Positions 1-7,051 of a stretch of 8,826 nt of DNA are shown one piece after another. Source of the stretch: Bacillota bacterium (GTDB lineage Bacteria; Bacillota_A; Clostridia; Clostridiales; Clostridiaceae); assembly GCA_021837545.1 (NCBI GenBank), contig JAKBFR010000103.1, positions 1 through 8,826 of the forward strand. Reading direction: 5' to 3'. The position numbers and the translations under genes are program-made. The notes under the pieces were generated by a model that saw only the letters and a program-made list of their open reading frames with translations, was not told the DNA's origin and made no database searches. Numbering within the stretch: position 1 is the stretch's first letter; each line of letters begins with the position of its first letter.

Positions 1-41
1 CAAAATCTTCAGTAACCGTAACAAACGCATCCCCTCCCTTT
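1..41 (-). other. Possible 5' end of a leftward gene (ribosome binding site and start only)
   Basis: On the minus strand, GGAGG at 37-33 lies within a purine-rich run (41-31). It is followed by an ATG at 30-28, which is too close at 2 bases, and by an in-frame TTG at 24-22, 8 bases downstream, which is a normal spacing. Only about 8 codons remain before the window edge, and they include CGG and CTG, which are unusual for this AT-rich genome. Another minus-strand frame has more typical codons here but no usual start codon. No product can be named, and the gene itself is a guess from the ribosome binding site. Confidence 0.2.
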
Positions 42-132
42 CGGTTTATTAGTAGTAAACTTAAATTTTTACATTACTGCAAGTCTTTTTATATTTCGCA
101 ATACCTGTATTACTATGTGGTAATTTTATTTG

Positions 133-160
133 TTGATTTTATTAAAATAAAGGATATTAT
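133..160 (+). promoter_or_regulatory. Candidate promoter of the universal stress protein gene
   Basis: TTGATT (133-138) and TATTAT (155-160) are separated by 16 bases, matching 4/6 and 5/6 of the sigma-A consensus. Transcription would start near 167 and leave a leader of about 45 bases. A second weak -10-like hexamer, TAGAAT, lies at 171-176. In sequence this AT-rich the assignment is tentative. Confidence 0.4.
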
Positions 161-211
161 GGATTAGGTGTAGAATACTATAGATATATAGATATTTAAG
201 GGGGAGTAGAT

Positions 212-643
212 ATGAATAAAAGGAAAGTGTTAATACCTATAGATGGAACTGAAAGAAGTATGCATTCTTTAGAGTTCGTAAAAGAGATATTTCCCAAAGA
301 CTCAGTGGAAATCATAATAATGAATATAAAAGAATTGGTATTAATAAATGAAATGATAGTTGCTGATGAAATACAATTTGCTCAAGAATTGGGATCTGAA
401 ATATTGGAAGCAGCTAAAGAAAAGATGAAAGGTTATAAAACTGAAACATATTTTACTTTTGGATATCCAGGAGATGAAATTATAAAGAAGGCAACTGAAG
501 AAAATATAGGTATAATAGTTATGACCAAATCAACCAAAAGAGGTTTAACTAGAATGATAGGTTCAGTTACAACAAATGTTGTGAAACGTGCTAAATGTAT
601 TGTTATGATAGTTCCAAATGATTTTACAATTAGTATAAAATAA
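212..643 (+). CDS. Universal stress protein (UspA family)
   Basis: This is a 143-residue single-domain Usp protein, the usual length for the family, and cytosolic (no signal peptide or membrane segment). It begins with the typical strand VLIPID, with Asp11 where Usp proteins contact the nucleotide. Near the C-terminus, GSVTTNVVKRAKCIVMIVP (117-135) is the family's final phosphate loop, helix and strand. In ATP-binding members the loop reads G-2x-G-9x-G(S/T). Here the last GS (117-118) is kept, but the first two glycines are Met104 and Ser107, so ATP binding is uncertain. Usp proteins are generally linked to stress survival and signalling; the specific role cannot be read from the sequence. 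AAGGGGGAG at 198-206 sits 5 bases before the ATG. The gene appears monocistronic, with its own candidate promoter and a terminator 34 bases after the stop. Confidence 0.9.
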   Translation: MNKRKVLIPIDGTERSMHSLEFVKEIFPKDSVEIIIMNIKELVLINEMIVADEIQFAQELGSEILEAAKEKMKGYKTETYFTFGYPGDEIIKKATEENIGIIVMTKSTKRGLTRMIGSVTTNVVKRAKCIVMIVPNDFTISIK

Positions 644-677
644 TTGTAAAAGAATTTGTAAAGGTAGATTTTATGGA

Positions 678-721
678 AATAACAAGTCAATTATATGAGC
701 ATATTGACTTGCTATTTTTTT
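678..721 (+). terminator. Intrinsic terminator after the Usp gene
   Basis: The arms 678-691 and 703-716 pair over 14 bp with one mismatch (A682 opposite C712), closing an 11-base loop. The stem runs into a T-tract that ends at 721. It is placed correctly to end the Usp transcript before the next promoter at 734. Confidence 0.85.
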
Positions 722-733
722 ATGTGCTTTATG

Positions 734-770
734 TTGGAATATAGAATTTTTAAATATATAATGATATAAT
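734..770 (+). promoter_or_regulatory. Double promoter of the small protein-trpS-DUF3284 unit
   Basis: TTGGAA (734-739) and a perfect TATAAT (757-762) are 17 bases apart. A second perfect TATAAT (765-770), preceded by TGA to give an extended -10 (TGNTATAAT), lies 8 bases further on. Both would start transcription at about 770-780, leaving a leader of about 75-85 bases before the start at 855. That leader is too short for a T-box, and no T-box consensus pieces are seen. Confidence 0.7.
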
Positions 771-854
771 TAAACGAAACTTATTTACTAAATTGAAGTT
801 AATAGGTAATAATAAATCTTTAAAAAATTATTTTTAAATGTTAAGGAGAAAGAG

Positions 855-1100
855 ATGAGAGCAGTTTATAGAAATCCAAAAGAATTAGCAACATGTTTAA
901 AGGATATTGTAGATGCACATGATGATGATTTAATTTCATATGAAAAAATGGAAGAAAGAATTATGAAGCTTGTTGAGGCAAATAAGGAAGCTATTTATAA
1001 AGAAAAGAACATGTCTGTGAAGATAGCCAACGTTCTAGGTAATAAAAGGGAAGAAATTATTAATAAAGTAGTTCAAAGTAAAATTAAACCAGAAGCTTAG
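855..1100 (+). CDS. Small conserved clostridial protein, TIGR04540-like, function unknown
   Basis: This 81-residue soluble protein is probably all-helical and rich in Lys and Glu. It has an acidic patch, DAHDDD (20-25), followed by ISYEKMEERI and a stretch around KIANVLGNKREEII. It has no signal peptide, membrane segment, or Cys/His metal site. AAGGAG at 843-848 is 6 bases before the ATG, so the start is secure. From memory it resembles the short clostridial family named TIGR04540, which has no known function; this should be confirmed with an HMM search. It is the first gene after a strong promoter and only 30 bases upstream of trpS, so the two are almost certainly cotranscribed. The IANVLGNKREEIIN region could suit a small helix-turn-helix, but that is speculation. 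Confidence 0.8.
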   Translation: MRAVYRNPKELATCLKDIVDAHDDDLISYEKMEERIMKLVEANKEAIYKEKNMSVKIANVLGNKREEIINKVVQSKIKPEA

Positions 1101-1130
1101 TTACTTTTGTAGTTTAGGAGTGAATTTTTA

Positions 1131-2150
1131 ATGGATAAGAAAATAATATTAACAGGAGATAGACCGACTGGGAAATTACATATAGGTCACTATATAGGTT
1201 CTTTAAAAAATAGAGTAGCACTTCAAGAGTCAGGTCTATATGAAAGCTTTATAATGATTGCAGACCAACAAGCTTTGACTGACAACGCAAGAAACCCTGA
1301 AATAATAAGAAAGAGTTTAACAGAGGTTGCATTGGATTATCTAGCAGTTGGAATTGATCCAAGTAAATCTAATATATTTATTCAATCGCAAATACCAGAA
1401 TTAAATGAACTTACAATGCATTATTTAAATCTTGTTACATTAGCAAGATTAGAAAGAAATCCAACAGTTAAACAAGAAATAAAACAGAAGAATTTTGAAA
1501 ACAGTATTCCAGCAGGATTCCTTATATATCCTGTAAGTCAAGCTGCTGATATAACAGCATTTAAAGCAACTACAGTTCCAGTTGGAGAAGATCAATTACC
1601 AATGATTGAACAAACTAGAGAGATTGTTAGAAGTTTTAATTCTATATATGGAGAAGTTTTAGTTGAACCGGAAGCTGTTCTTCCAAGCTCTAATGCAGGA
1701 AGATTACCTGGTACTGATGGAAAAGCTAAGATGAGTAAATCAATAGGGAATTGTATATATCTATCTGATGATGCAGATACCATTAAAAAGAAGGTAATGT
1801 CAATGTATACAGATCCTAACCATATAAGAGTAGAAGATCCAGGTCAAATAGAAGGAAATACTGTATTTACGTATTTAGATGTTTTTGCAACTGATAAGGA
1901 TGCAGTAGAAGAAATGAAAGAACACTACAAGCGTGGCGGACTTGGTGATATGAAGGTTAAAAAATATTTAAATGAAGTAATGCAAGCTGAACTTGAACCA
2001 ATAAGAAACAGAAGAATAGAGTTTGAAAAAGATATTGATGTTATATATGATATGTTAAAAGATGGTAGCGATAGAGCTAGAGCAGTAGCATCAAATACTT
2101 TAAAAGAAGTTCGAGAAGCAATGGGTTTAGAATATTTCACAAGAAAATAG
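1131..2150 (+). CDS. trpS: Tryptophanyl-tRNA synthetase
   Basis: This class I aminoacyl-tRNA synthetase joins tryptophan to tRNA-Trp using ATP in the cytosol, normally as a dimer. The 339 residues fit the bacterial family (about 330-350). The HIGH signature is canonical at 17-20 within [17 protein letters not shown], and the KMSKS loop is at 200-204. YPVSQAADI (133-141) and VPVGEDQ (149-155) are TrpRS-type pocket motifs. The canonical HIGH and the GDRPTGKLH start resemble the second TrpRS lineage (Deinococcus TrpRS II type) more than the Bacillus subtilis enzyme, which has a variant HIGH motif. AGGAG-TG at 1116-1122 lies 8 bases before the ATG. The gene is 30 bases after the small conserved gene and 36 bases before the DUF3284-like gene, with no terminator at either junction. 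No tryptophan T-box precedes it, so control by uncharged tRNA is not apparent. Confidence 0.97.
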   Translation: MDKKIILTGDRPTGKLHIGHYIGSLKNRVALQESGLYESFIMIADQQALTDNARNPEIIRKSLTEVALDYLAVGIDPSKSNIFIQSQIPELNELTMHYLNLVTLARLERNPTVKQEIKQKNFENSIPAGFLIYPVSQAADITAFKATTVPVGEDQLPMIEQTREIVRSFNSIYGEVLVEPEAVLPSSNAGRLPGTDGKAKMSKSIGNCIYLSDDADTIKKKVMSMYTDPNHIRVEDPGQIEGNTVFTYLDVFATDKDAVEEMKEHYKRGGLGDMKVKKYLNEVMQAELEPIRNRRIEFEKDIDVIYDMLKDGSDRARAVASNTLKEVREAMGLEYFTRK

Positions 2151-2186
2151 ATGAATAAGTAAAATTCACTAAGGGGTGGGAATAAA

Positions 2187-2666
2187 ATGAAAACTTTTGG
2201 TATATTAGATTACCAAGTAGAAGATGTATTTAATATTTTTATTAAAAATGCAAAAAAAGATTTTTCAGATTTTAATGAAGAAGATCCAACTGGATGTAAA
2301 ATTAATAAAAGTATACAATCTGGAGGACCAAGGCCCGTAGAATGTACAATAGAAATAACTGAATATATAAAGAATCAAAAATATCAAATCACATCTTCAA
2401 CAAGTTTTGCAACATGTATTTCGACATGTGTATCAACTTATGCGTTTAAAGGACAAAAAGATGGTACAACTAAATTAATTGTTGAAGAACAACAATCTAC
2501 AGATAAATTTGTCTCATACATTATGTTATATATTCAAAGATTTCTGGCTAGACGTAACTTTAAAGCTAAAGTTAATAATCTTGTAGAAAGTCTTAATAAT
2601 GAACTAAAAACTCATTTTAGTAATATAGAGAGAAGTAAACCTAAAGATAAGGTAGTAGCTAATTAA
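2187..2666 (+). CDS. DUF3284-like protein, function unknown
   Basis: This is a 159-residue cytosolic protein with no signal peptide or clear membrane helix. Its layout is an N-terminal helix (about 10-28), alternating strands (about 38-102, including VECTIEITEYIKNQKYQITS and TTKLIVEEQQ), and a long C-terminal helix (about 106-145) with FLARRNFKAKVNNLVESL. This order, and the basic F-x-x-R-x-F-K stretch in the last helix, match what I remember of DUF3284 proteins of Firmicutes, which look like the SRPBCC/START fold; that is a recollection, not a search. Four cysteines (37, 53, 77, 81) form no recognisable metal site. AAGGGGTGG at 2171-2179 is 7 bases before the ATG. It is the last gene of the trpS unit and is followed by a strong terminator. 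No ligand or partner can be proposed. Confidence 0.7.
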   Translation: MKTFGILDYQVEDVFNIFIKNAKKDFSDFNEEDPTGCKINKSIQSGGPRPVECTIEITEYIKNQKYQITSSTSFATCISTCVSTYAFKGQKDGTTKLIVEEQQSTDKFVSYIMLYIQRFLARRNFKAKVNNLVESLNNELKTHFSNIERSKPKDKVVAN

Positions 2667-2715
2667 TAGGTAATGATTATTAAATTGCTTGGTTCAAATG
2701 CAAGCTATAAAAGAT

Positions 2716-2762
2716 AAAGTTAGAGGATCCAAAGAGAAAATTTGGATCCTCTAACTTTTTTT
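2716..2762 (+). terminator. Strong, probably bidirectional terminator between convergent genes
   Basis: A perfect 18-bp stem (2716-2733 with 2741-2758) with a 7-base loop contains two GGATCC sites. It is followed by a T-run to 2762, ending the trpS unit. Read on the minus strand, the same stem is followed by TTTATCTTTTAT (2718-2707), which is U-rich enough to end the aminopeptidase transcript as well. No other terminator is seen between 2763 and 2887. Confidence 0.92.
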
Positions 2763-2792
2763 ATAAATATATTGGAGAAAGTTACTAATGTT

Positions 2793-2843
2793 CAATGTTC
2801 AATGCTCAATTTTCAATTGTTAATCATTGAGCATTGTCAATTG
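2793..2843. repeat. Inverted array of CAAT(G/T)NN heptads (MITE-terminus-like)
   Basis: Four heptads read rightward on the plus strand: CAATGTT (2793), CAATGCT (2800), CAATTTT (2807), CAATTGT (2814). After two bases, three heptads read inward on the minus strand: CAATTGA (2843-2837), CAATGCT (2836-2830), CAATGAT (2829-2823). The CAATGCT copies create an 11-bp perfect hairpin (2800-2810 with 2826-2836). The heptad structure matches the ends of the element at 7052-7222, but without its interior, so this may be a minimal or internally deleted relative. It lies just past the terminator, in non-coding DNA. Confidence 0.7.
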
Positions 2844-2887
2844 ATAATTAAATTGCCAAGTATAAGTACGATTTACAATGTGGGTAT

Positions 2888-4120
2888 CTATAGTAATGCC
2901 CAATTTCCATCTTTAAATAATTGAAATTCTTCTCCATTAGCTTTAACACCTATTATGTTTGTATCTTTAGTTCCTATCATAAAATCAACATGTGTTAATG
3001 AAACATTTGCACATGCTATTTTTTTCTCATCTTTAGTCATTTTTTCTCCATTTTTTATGCAACATGGATATGAAGAACCAAGAGCTAAATGACATGAAGC
3101 ATTTTCATCATATAATGTGTTGTAAAAAATTATATTTGAATTTGAAATTGGAGAATTATAAGGTACTAAAGCAACTTCCCCTAAACGATTCGAACCTTCA
3201 TCAGTATTTATTAATTCTTTTAAAATATTTAAGCCAGTTTCAGCAGTGCAATCTACAATTTTACCATCTTTAAAGGTTAATGAAAAATTATTTATTAAAT
3301 TTCCACAGTAACTTAAAGGTTTTGAACTAAATACAATTCCATTTACGTCATCTAATTTTGGAGTAGTATAAACTTCTTCGGTTGGCATATTTGCAATAAA
3401 TTTAAGACCATCTTGAGTGGTATCTTCTCCACCACACCATATATGATTTTTAGCTAATCCAACCTTTAAATTTGTTCCGAGAGAATTTGTGAAGTGCAAA
3501 TATTCAAATTCATGAGAATTTAATTCTAATACTTTTTTATAAAGAAGATTAACATGAGTATTCCAAGCGTCTATAGGATCATCTTCTTTAAGCCTCATAA
3601 CAGTAAAGATTGCATCCCATAATTTTTCTACGGCGATTTTAGAGGAATCTTCACTAAATACTTTCTTAGCCCAATTTTCTGTTGGGATTGAAATTATACA
3701 CCATGAATTTTTATTAGAATTACAAGCATCATGATACTTTTCTAAAGCAACACGTTTACTTTTTTGATGTGCCGATATTTTATCAGAATCTACATCTTTG
3801 AAAATATCGGGATCTGATGCAGATATACTTAAAAAGGCAGCATTTTTTTCTACATAATAATTGTATCTATCACGCTCAAAATCTGGAGTGAAAGAAAGAA
3901 CTTCTTTGCTAGAATTATTAAATCTAATTTTATTAAATTTCTCATCATTATAATTTATAACAACATCAGAAGCACCAACAGTATAAGCTTCTTCTGCAAT
4001 CATTTTTGCAAAATAACTACATTCAATAGGACTATTTATAACTAATAGACCATCCTTTTGTATATTTATACCTTTAATAACGGCAAGTTTTGCATATTTT
4101 AATAATAAATCATTAAACAA
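2888..4120 (-). CDS. M29-family metal-dependent aminopeptidase (AmpS/PepS type)
   Basis: This 410-residue cytosolic peptidase should remove N-terminal amino acids from peptides using two divalent metal ions; the length is typical of family M29. Residues equivalent to the known metal and catalytic set are all present: Glu249 in MPTEEVYTTP, Glu315 in RLGEVALVPYNSPIS, His344 in ENASCHLALGSSYP, Tyr351, and His377 and Asp379 in HVDFMIG. It should therefore be active. The start is TTG (4120-4118), with GAGGTG (4132-4127) 6 bases upstream and no in-frame ATG nearby that would keep the N-terminal helix. The gene is alone on the minus strand, divergent from polA and convergent with the DUF3284-like gene. 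It has its own promoter and probably uses the terminator at 2716-2758. Substrate preference cannot be inferred. Confidence 0.95.
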   Translation of the reverse strand: MFNDLLLKYAKLAVIKGINIQKDGLLVINSPIECSYFAKMIAEEAYTVGASDVVINYNDEKFNKIRFNNSSKEVLSFTPDFERDRYNYYVEKNAAFLSISASDPDIFKDVDSDKISAHQKSKRVALEKYHDACNSNKNSWCIISIPTENWAKKVFSEDSSKIAVEKLWDAIFTVMRLKEDDPIDAWNTHVNLLYKKVLELNSHEFEYLHFTNSLGTNLKVGLAKNHIWCGGEDTTQDGLKFIANMPTEEVYTTPKLDDVNGIVFSSKPLSYCGNLINNFSLTFKDGKIVDCTAETGLNILKELINTDEGSNRLGEVALVPYNSPISNSNIIFYNTLYDENASCHLALGSSYPCCIKNGEKMTKDEKKIACANVSLTHVDFMIGTKDTNIIGVKANGEEFQLFKDGNWALL

Positions 4121-4155
4121 TTATATCACCTCATAATAATAATTTTATTCATCTT

Positions 4156-4184
4156 ATTATTACACTAATCTAAGTAATTATCAA
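4156..4184 (-). promoter_or_regulatory. Promoter of the M29 aminopeptidase gene
   Basis: On the minus strand, TTGATA (4184-4179), a 17-base spacer and AATAAT (4161-4156) each match the sigma-A consensus at 5 of 6 positions. A TG in the extended -10 position precedes the -10. Transcription would start near 4149, giving a leader of about 30 bases. Confidence 0.65.
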
Positions 4185-4194
4185 AGTAAAAAAG

Positions 4195-4307
4195 TTTATC
4201 CGATAGCTAGCATCCGTAAACACTCCCTCTTATTCAAGAGGGAGATAACGGCTGCACGCTCCTGGATAAGTTCAACTAAATTCAGGTGAAGTTATAAAAC
4301 TCCACCT
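4195..4307. other. Compact structured intergenic element (possible ncRNA or repeat unit)
   Basis: This GC-richer island within AT-rich spacer can fold into two hairpins. The first is closed by TTATCC (4196-4201) with GGATAA (4264-4269), continues through AGC/GCT and CCGT/ACGG (4214-4217 with 4248-4251), and is capped by a 9-bp stem (4223-4231 with 4236-4244) on an ATTC loop. The second pairs 4284-4293 with 4298-4307 over 10 bp with one A-C mismatch. No T-run follows, so it is not a terminator. It lies between the two divergent promoters, so it is a leader of neither gene. A direct repeat, TAAAAAAGTTT (4187-4197) and TAAAAAGTTT (4307-4316), flanks it and could be a target duplication. I have an unverified impression that similar sequences recur in clostridial genomes. 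The rest of the 317-base spacer holds only promoters and the polA leader. Confidence 0.55.
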
Positions 4308-4320
4308 AAAAAGTTTCACT

Positions 4321-4359
4321 TTATAAATCTATACTTTAGAGGTTATAATATAGTATAAT
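4321..4359 (+). promoter_or_regulatory. Promoter region of polA
   Basis: There are two perfect -10 hexamers, TATAAT at 4344-4349 and TATAAT at 4354-4359. For the first, a weak -35, TTATAA (4321-4326), lies at 17-base spacing. The second has no recognisable -35. Transcription from here would leave a leader of about 70-80 bases for polA. Confidence 0.5.
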
Positions 4360-4365
4360 AAACTA

Positions 4366-4404
4366 GCATACCAGCTATTTATTTTTTGACCATGGTAAGT
4401 ATGC
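4366..4404 (+). other. Weak hairpin in the polA leader
   Basis: GCATAC (4366-4371) can pair with GTATGC (4399-4404), enclosing a T-rich stretch. The stem is short with a large loop and has no following T-run. It lies downstream of the polA -10 hexamers and 23 bases before the AGGAGG at 4427-4432. It may be no more than chance. Confidence 0.25.
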
Positions 4405-4437
4405 AAATAATTTTTATGATAAACTTAGGAGGTTTTA

Positions 4438-7041
4438 ATGAAAAAATTATTAATTTTAGACTCAAATTCACTTATGAATAGGGCTTTTTATGCATTGCCT
4501 CCGATGAACAATAGTGATGGAATAAATACTAATGCCATTTATGGCTTTATGAATATGTTATTTAAGATGAAGGACGAAATTAATCCAGATAGCATAATTG
4601 CTACCTTTGACTTAAAAGCACCAACTTTTAGACATAAGGAATATGCAGAATATAAGGCGGGAAGAAATAAAATGCCGCCAGAACTTGCAGAACAATTCCC
4701 GATAATTAAAGAATTATTGAAATTTATGGGTATAAAGATTTTTGAAATAGAAGGCTTTGAAGCTGATGACTTAATTGGCACAGTCTCAAAGTTTGCTGAA
4801 AACAATGAAACTGAAGTATTTGTAGTTACAGGGGATAAAGATGCACTTCAATTAGCATCTGACACTACCAAAATTGTAATTACTAAAAAGGGTGTTAGCG
4901 AAACAGCAGTATATGATAGAAAAACCTTTATAGATGAATTTGAAGTAACACCAACTCAATTCATAGATGTTAAGGGTCTTATGGGTGATAAGTCTGATAA
5001 CATTCCAGGAGTTCCAGGTGTTGGAGAAAAAACTGCTTTTAAGCTTATAAAAGAATATGGTTGCATTGAAGAAGTATTAAAGAACATTGATAATATTCCA
5101 GGAAAGAAGCTTAAAGAAAATTTAGAAAATAATGTAGAACAAGCAATATTTTCTAAAAAACTTGCTACTATTATGAGGGAAGTTCCAATTGAGATAACAT
5201 TAGATGATGTTAATTGTAGTGAAAAAGAAAATGTATTAGAAATTAAAAAAATGCTTATTAGACTTGAAATGAAATCTATTTTAGCCAAATTTAAAGATGA
5301 AACATTTTCAGAAGAATCTAAAGTTGAAGTTAATACTATAGATACAATTGAAGCTATGAAAGAATTATTTTCAAAGAAAAAAGATAGAATTTATATAGAT
5401 TATACATTAACAGATGCATCTACATATTCTAAATTAGAACTTGAATATTTAATTCTAGGTGAAGAAAATACTGGCGTTATAGTAAATTTTAAAGATATAA
5501 GTTGTAATAATAGAGAAGAATCTCTAAAAGTTTTAAAAGTTCTAATGGAAGATGAAAACACTAAAAAGGTTATTCATAATGGGAAAAACTTTATTACATT
5601 TTTAAATAAATATAAAATTGAAATTAAAGGATTTGATTTTGATACTGCAATAGCAGCTTATTTAATTGATTCTTCGAAGAGTAAATATGAAATTTTAGAG
5701 CTTGTTAATCATTATATTGGAGAAAATCCAAGTGAAGAAGGAAATAATCTTAAAGTAATTCTTTCAAGCTACTTACAAAATCTTTATGAGAAATTAAAAG
5801 AAAGACTTCATGAAGAAAATATGGATAAACTTTATTATGAAGTTGAACATCCATTGATATATGTACTTTCATCTATGGAGAGCATTGGATTTAACATAAA
5901 TGAAGGAATGCTCGATGAACTTAAAATAAAATTTAAAAGAGAAATTGAGGAAACTCAAGATGCAATATTTAAGTTGGCAGAGGAAGAATTTAATATAAGT
6001 TCACCTAAACAATTAGGTAAGATATTATTTGAAAAATTAGATTTGCCAACAATGAAGAAGACGAAAACAGGATATTCAACTAATCAGGAAGTTTTAGAAA
6101 AATTAATGGATAAGCATGAGATAATTCCTAAAATAATGTATTATAGACAAGTTACAAAGATTAATTCTACATATATAGAAGGATTAAAAAATGTAATTGA
6201 TGGGGATGGACGTATTCATTCAAATTTTAATCAAACTGTTACTACAACAGGAAGATTATCAAGTACAGAACCTAACTTACAAAATATTCCTATAAGGCAT
6301 GAATTGGGTAGAGAAATAAGAAAAGTATTTATCCCAATGGAAGAGGATAATATACTTGTCTCTTGTGATTATTCTCAAATAGAATTAAGGGTTTTAGCTC
6401 ATATAGCAGATGATGAAAATATGATAGAAGCATTTAAGCAACATAGCGATATTCATACAAAAACAGCATCAGAAGTTTTTAAAGTACCGTTAGATGAAGT
6501 GACTTCACTTATGAGAAGTAGAGCAAAAGCTGTAAACTTTGGAATAGTATATGGTATAGGTGCATTTAGTTTAGCTAAGGATTTAAAGATTACAAAAAAA
6601 GAAGCAGAAGAATATATGGCTATTTATTTTGAAAGATATCCTAAGATAAAACAATACTTAGAAAACATAGTTCATGATGCACAGGATACAGGATATGTAC
6701 TAACTATTTTAAATAGAAGAAGATTTATACCAGAAATAAAGTCTTCTAATAAAATAGTAAAAGCTTTAGGTGATAGATTAGCTATGAATGCTCCAATTCA
6801 AGGGAGTGCAGCTGATATAATAAAACTTGCTATGGTTAATGTTTACAATAAATTAAATGAAAAGAAGCTAAAAAGCGAATTAATTCTACAAGTTCATGAT
6901 GAACTTATATTAAATGTTAAAAAGGAAGAACTTGAAGAAGTAAAAAGTTTAGTTATATATGAAATGGAAAATGCTATTAAATTAAAAGTAGCACTTGATG
7001 TAGATATAAATACAGGACATACTTGGTATGAAGCAAAATAA
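4438..7041 (+). CDS. polA: DNA polymerase I with intact 5' nuclease and inactive 3'-5' exonuclease domain
   Basis: This 867-residue enzyme fills gaps and removes RNA primers in replication and repair. The 5' nuclease domain (about 1-290) keeps its acidic metal-binding set: Asp8, Asp58, Asp110, Asp111, Asp133, Asp135, Asp184 and Asp187, with the helix-hairpin segment GVPGVGEKTA. The middle domain (about 300-480) is a degenerate proofreading domain. Asp321 remains, but the partner Glu is Thr323, the next carboxylate is Thr387, and the YAAEDA motif is missing, so proofreading should be absent, as in Bacillus-type Pol I. The polymerase domain has TTGRLSSTEPNLQNIPIR, motif A DYSQIELR (Asp644), the O-helix Arg693/Lys697/Phe701/Tyr705, and motif C HDE (820-822). 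Phe701 is at the position that discriminates against dideoxynucleotides in E. coli. AGGAGG (4427-4432) lies 5 bases before the ATG. The gene probably leads a polA-coaE-transglycosylase operon. Confidence 0.98.
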   Translation: MKKLLILDSNSLMNRAFYALPPMNNSDGINTNAIYGFMNMLFKMKDEINPDSIIATFDLKAPTFRHKEYAEYKAGRNKMPPELAEQFPIIKELLKFMGIKIFEIEGFEADDLIGTVSKFAENNETEVFVVTGDKDALQLASDTTKIVITKKGVSETAVYDRKTFIDEFEVTPTQFIDVKGLMGDKSDNIPGVPGVGEKTAFKLIKEYGCIEEVLKNIDNIPGKKLKENLENNVEQAIFSKKLATIMREVPIEITLDDVNCSEKENVLEIKKMLIRLEMKSILAKFKDETFSEESKVEVNTIDTIEAMKELFSKKKDRIYIDYTLTDASTYSKLELEYLILGEENTGVIVNFKDISCNNREESLKVLKVLMEDENTKKVIHNGKNFITFLNKYKIEIKGFDFDTAIAAYLIDSSKSKYEILELVNHYIGENPSEEGNNLKVILSSYLQNLYEKLKERLHEENMDKLYYEVEHPLIYVLSSMESIGFNINEGMLDELKIKFKREIEETQDAIFKLAEEEFNISSPKQLGKILFEKLDLPTMKKTKTGYSTNQEVLEKLMDKHEIIPKIMYYRQVTKINSTYIEGLKNVIDGDGRIHSNFNQTVTTTGRLSSTEPNLQNIPIRHELGREIRKVFIPMEEDNILVSCDYSQIELRVLAHIADDENMIEAFKQHSDIHTKTASEVFKVPLDEVTSLMRSRAKAVNFGIVYGIGAFSLAKDLKITKKEAEEYMAIYFERYPKIKQYLENIVHDAQDTGYVLTILNRRRFIPEIKSSNKIVKALGDRLAMNAPIQGSAADIIKLAMVNVYNKLNEKKLKSELILQVHDELILNVKKEELEEVKSLVIYEMENAIKLKVALDVDINTGHTWYEAK

Positions 7042-7051
7042 TGAATTATAG

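Noticed and set aside
433..690. Minus-strand open frame opposite the Usp gene
   Set aside because: It is a shadow of the Usp coding frame and runs into the terminator stem.
771..854. T-box leader for the trpS unit
   Set aside because: The leader is only about 80 bases, with no specifier stem, T-box sequence or antiterminator.
2793..2843. CRISPR-like array
   Set aside because: Units are only 7 bases, directly adjacent and inverted, with no spacers.
2742..2924. Plus-strand open frame of 60 codons after the DUF3284-like gene
   Set aside because: It begins inside the terminator stem, runs through the heptad array, and ends over the 3' end of the aminopeptidase gene; no coding character.
4223..4244. 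Terminator for the aminopeptidase or polA region
   Set aside because: The 9-bp stem has no T-run on either strand and lies upstream of both genes.
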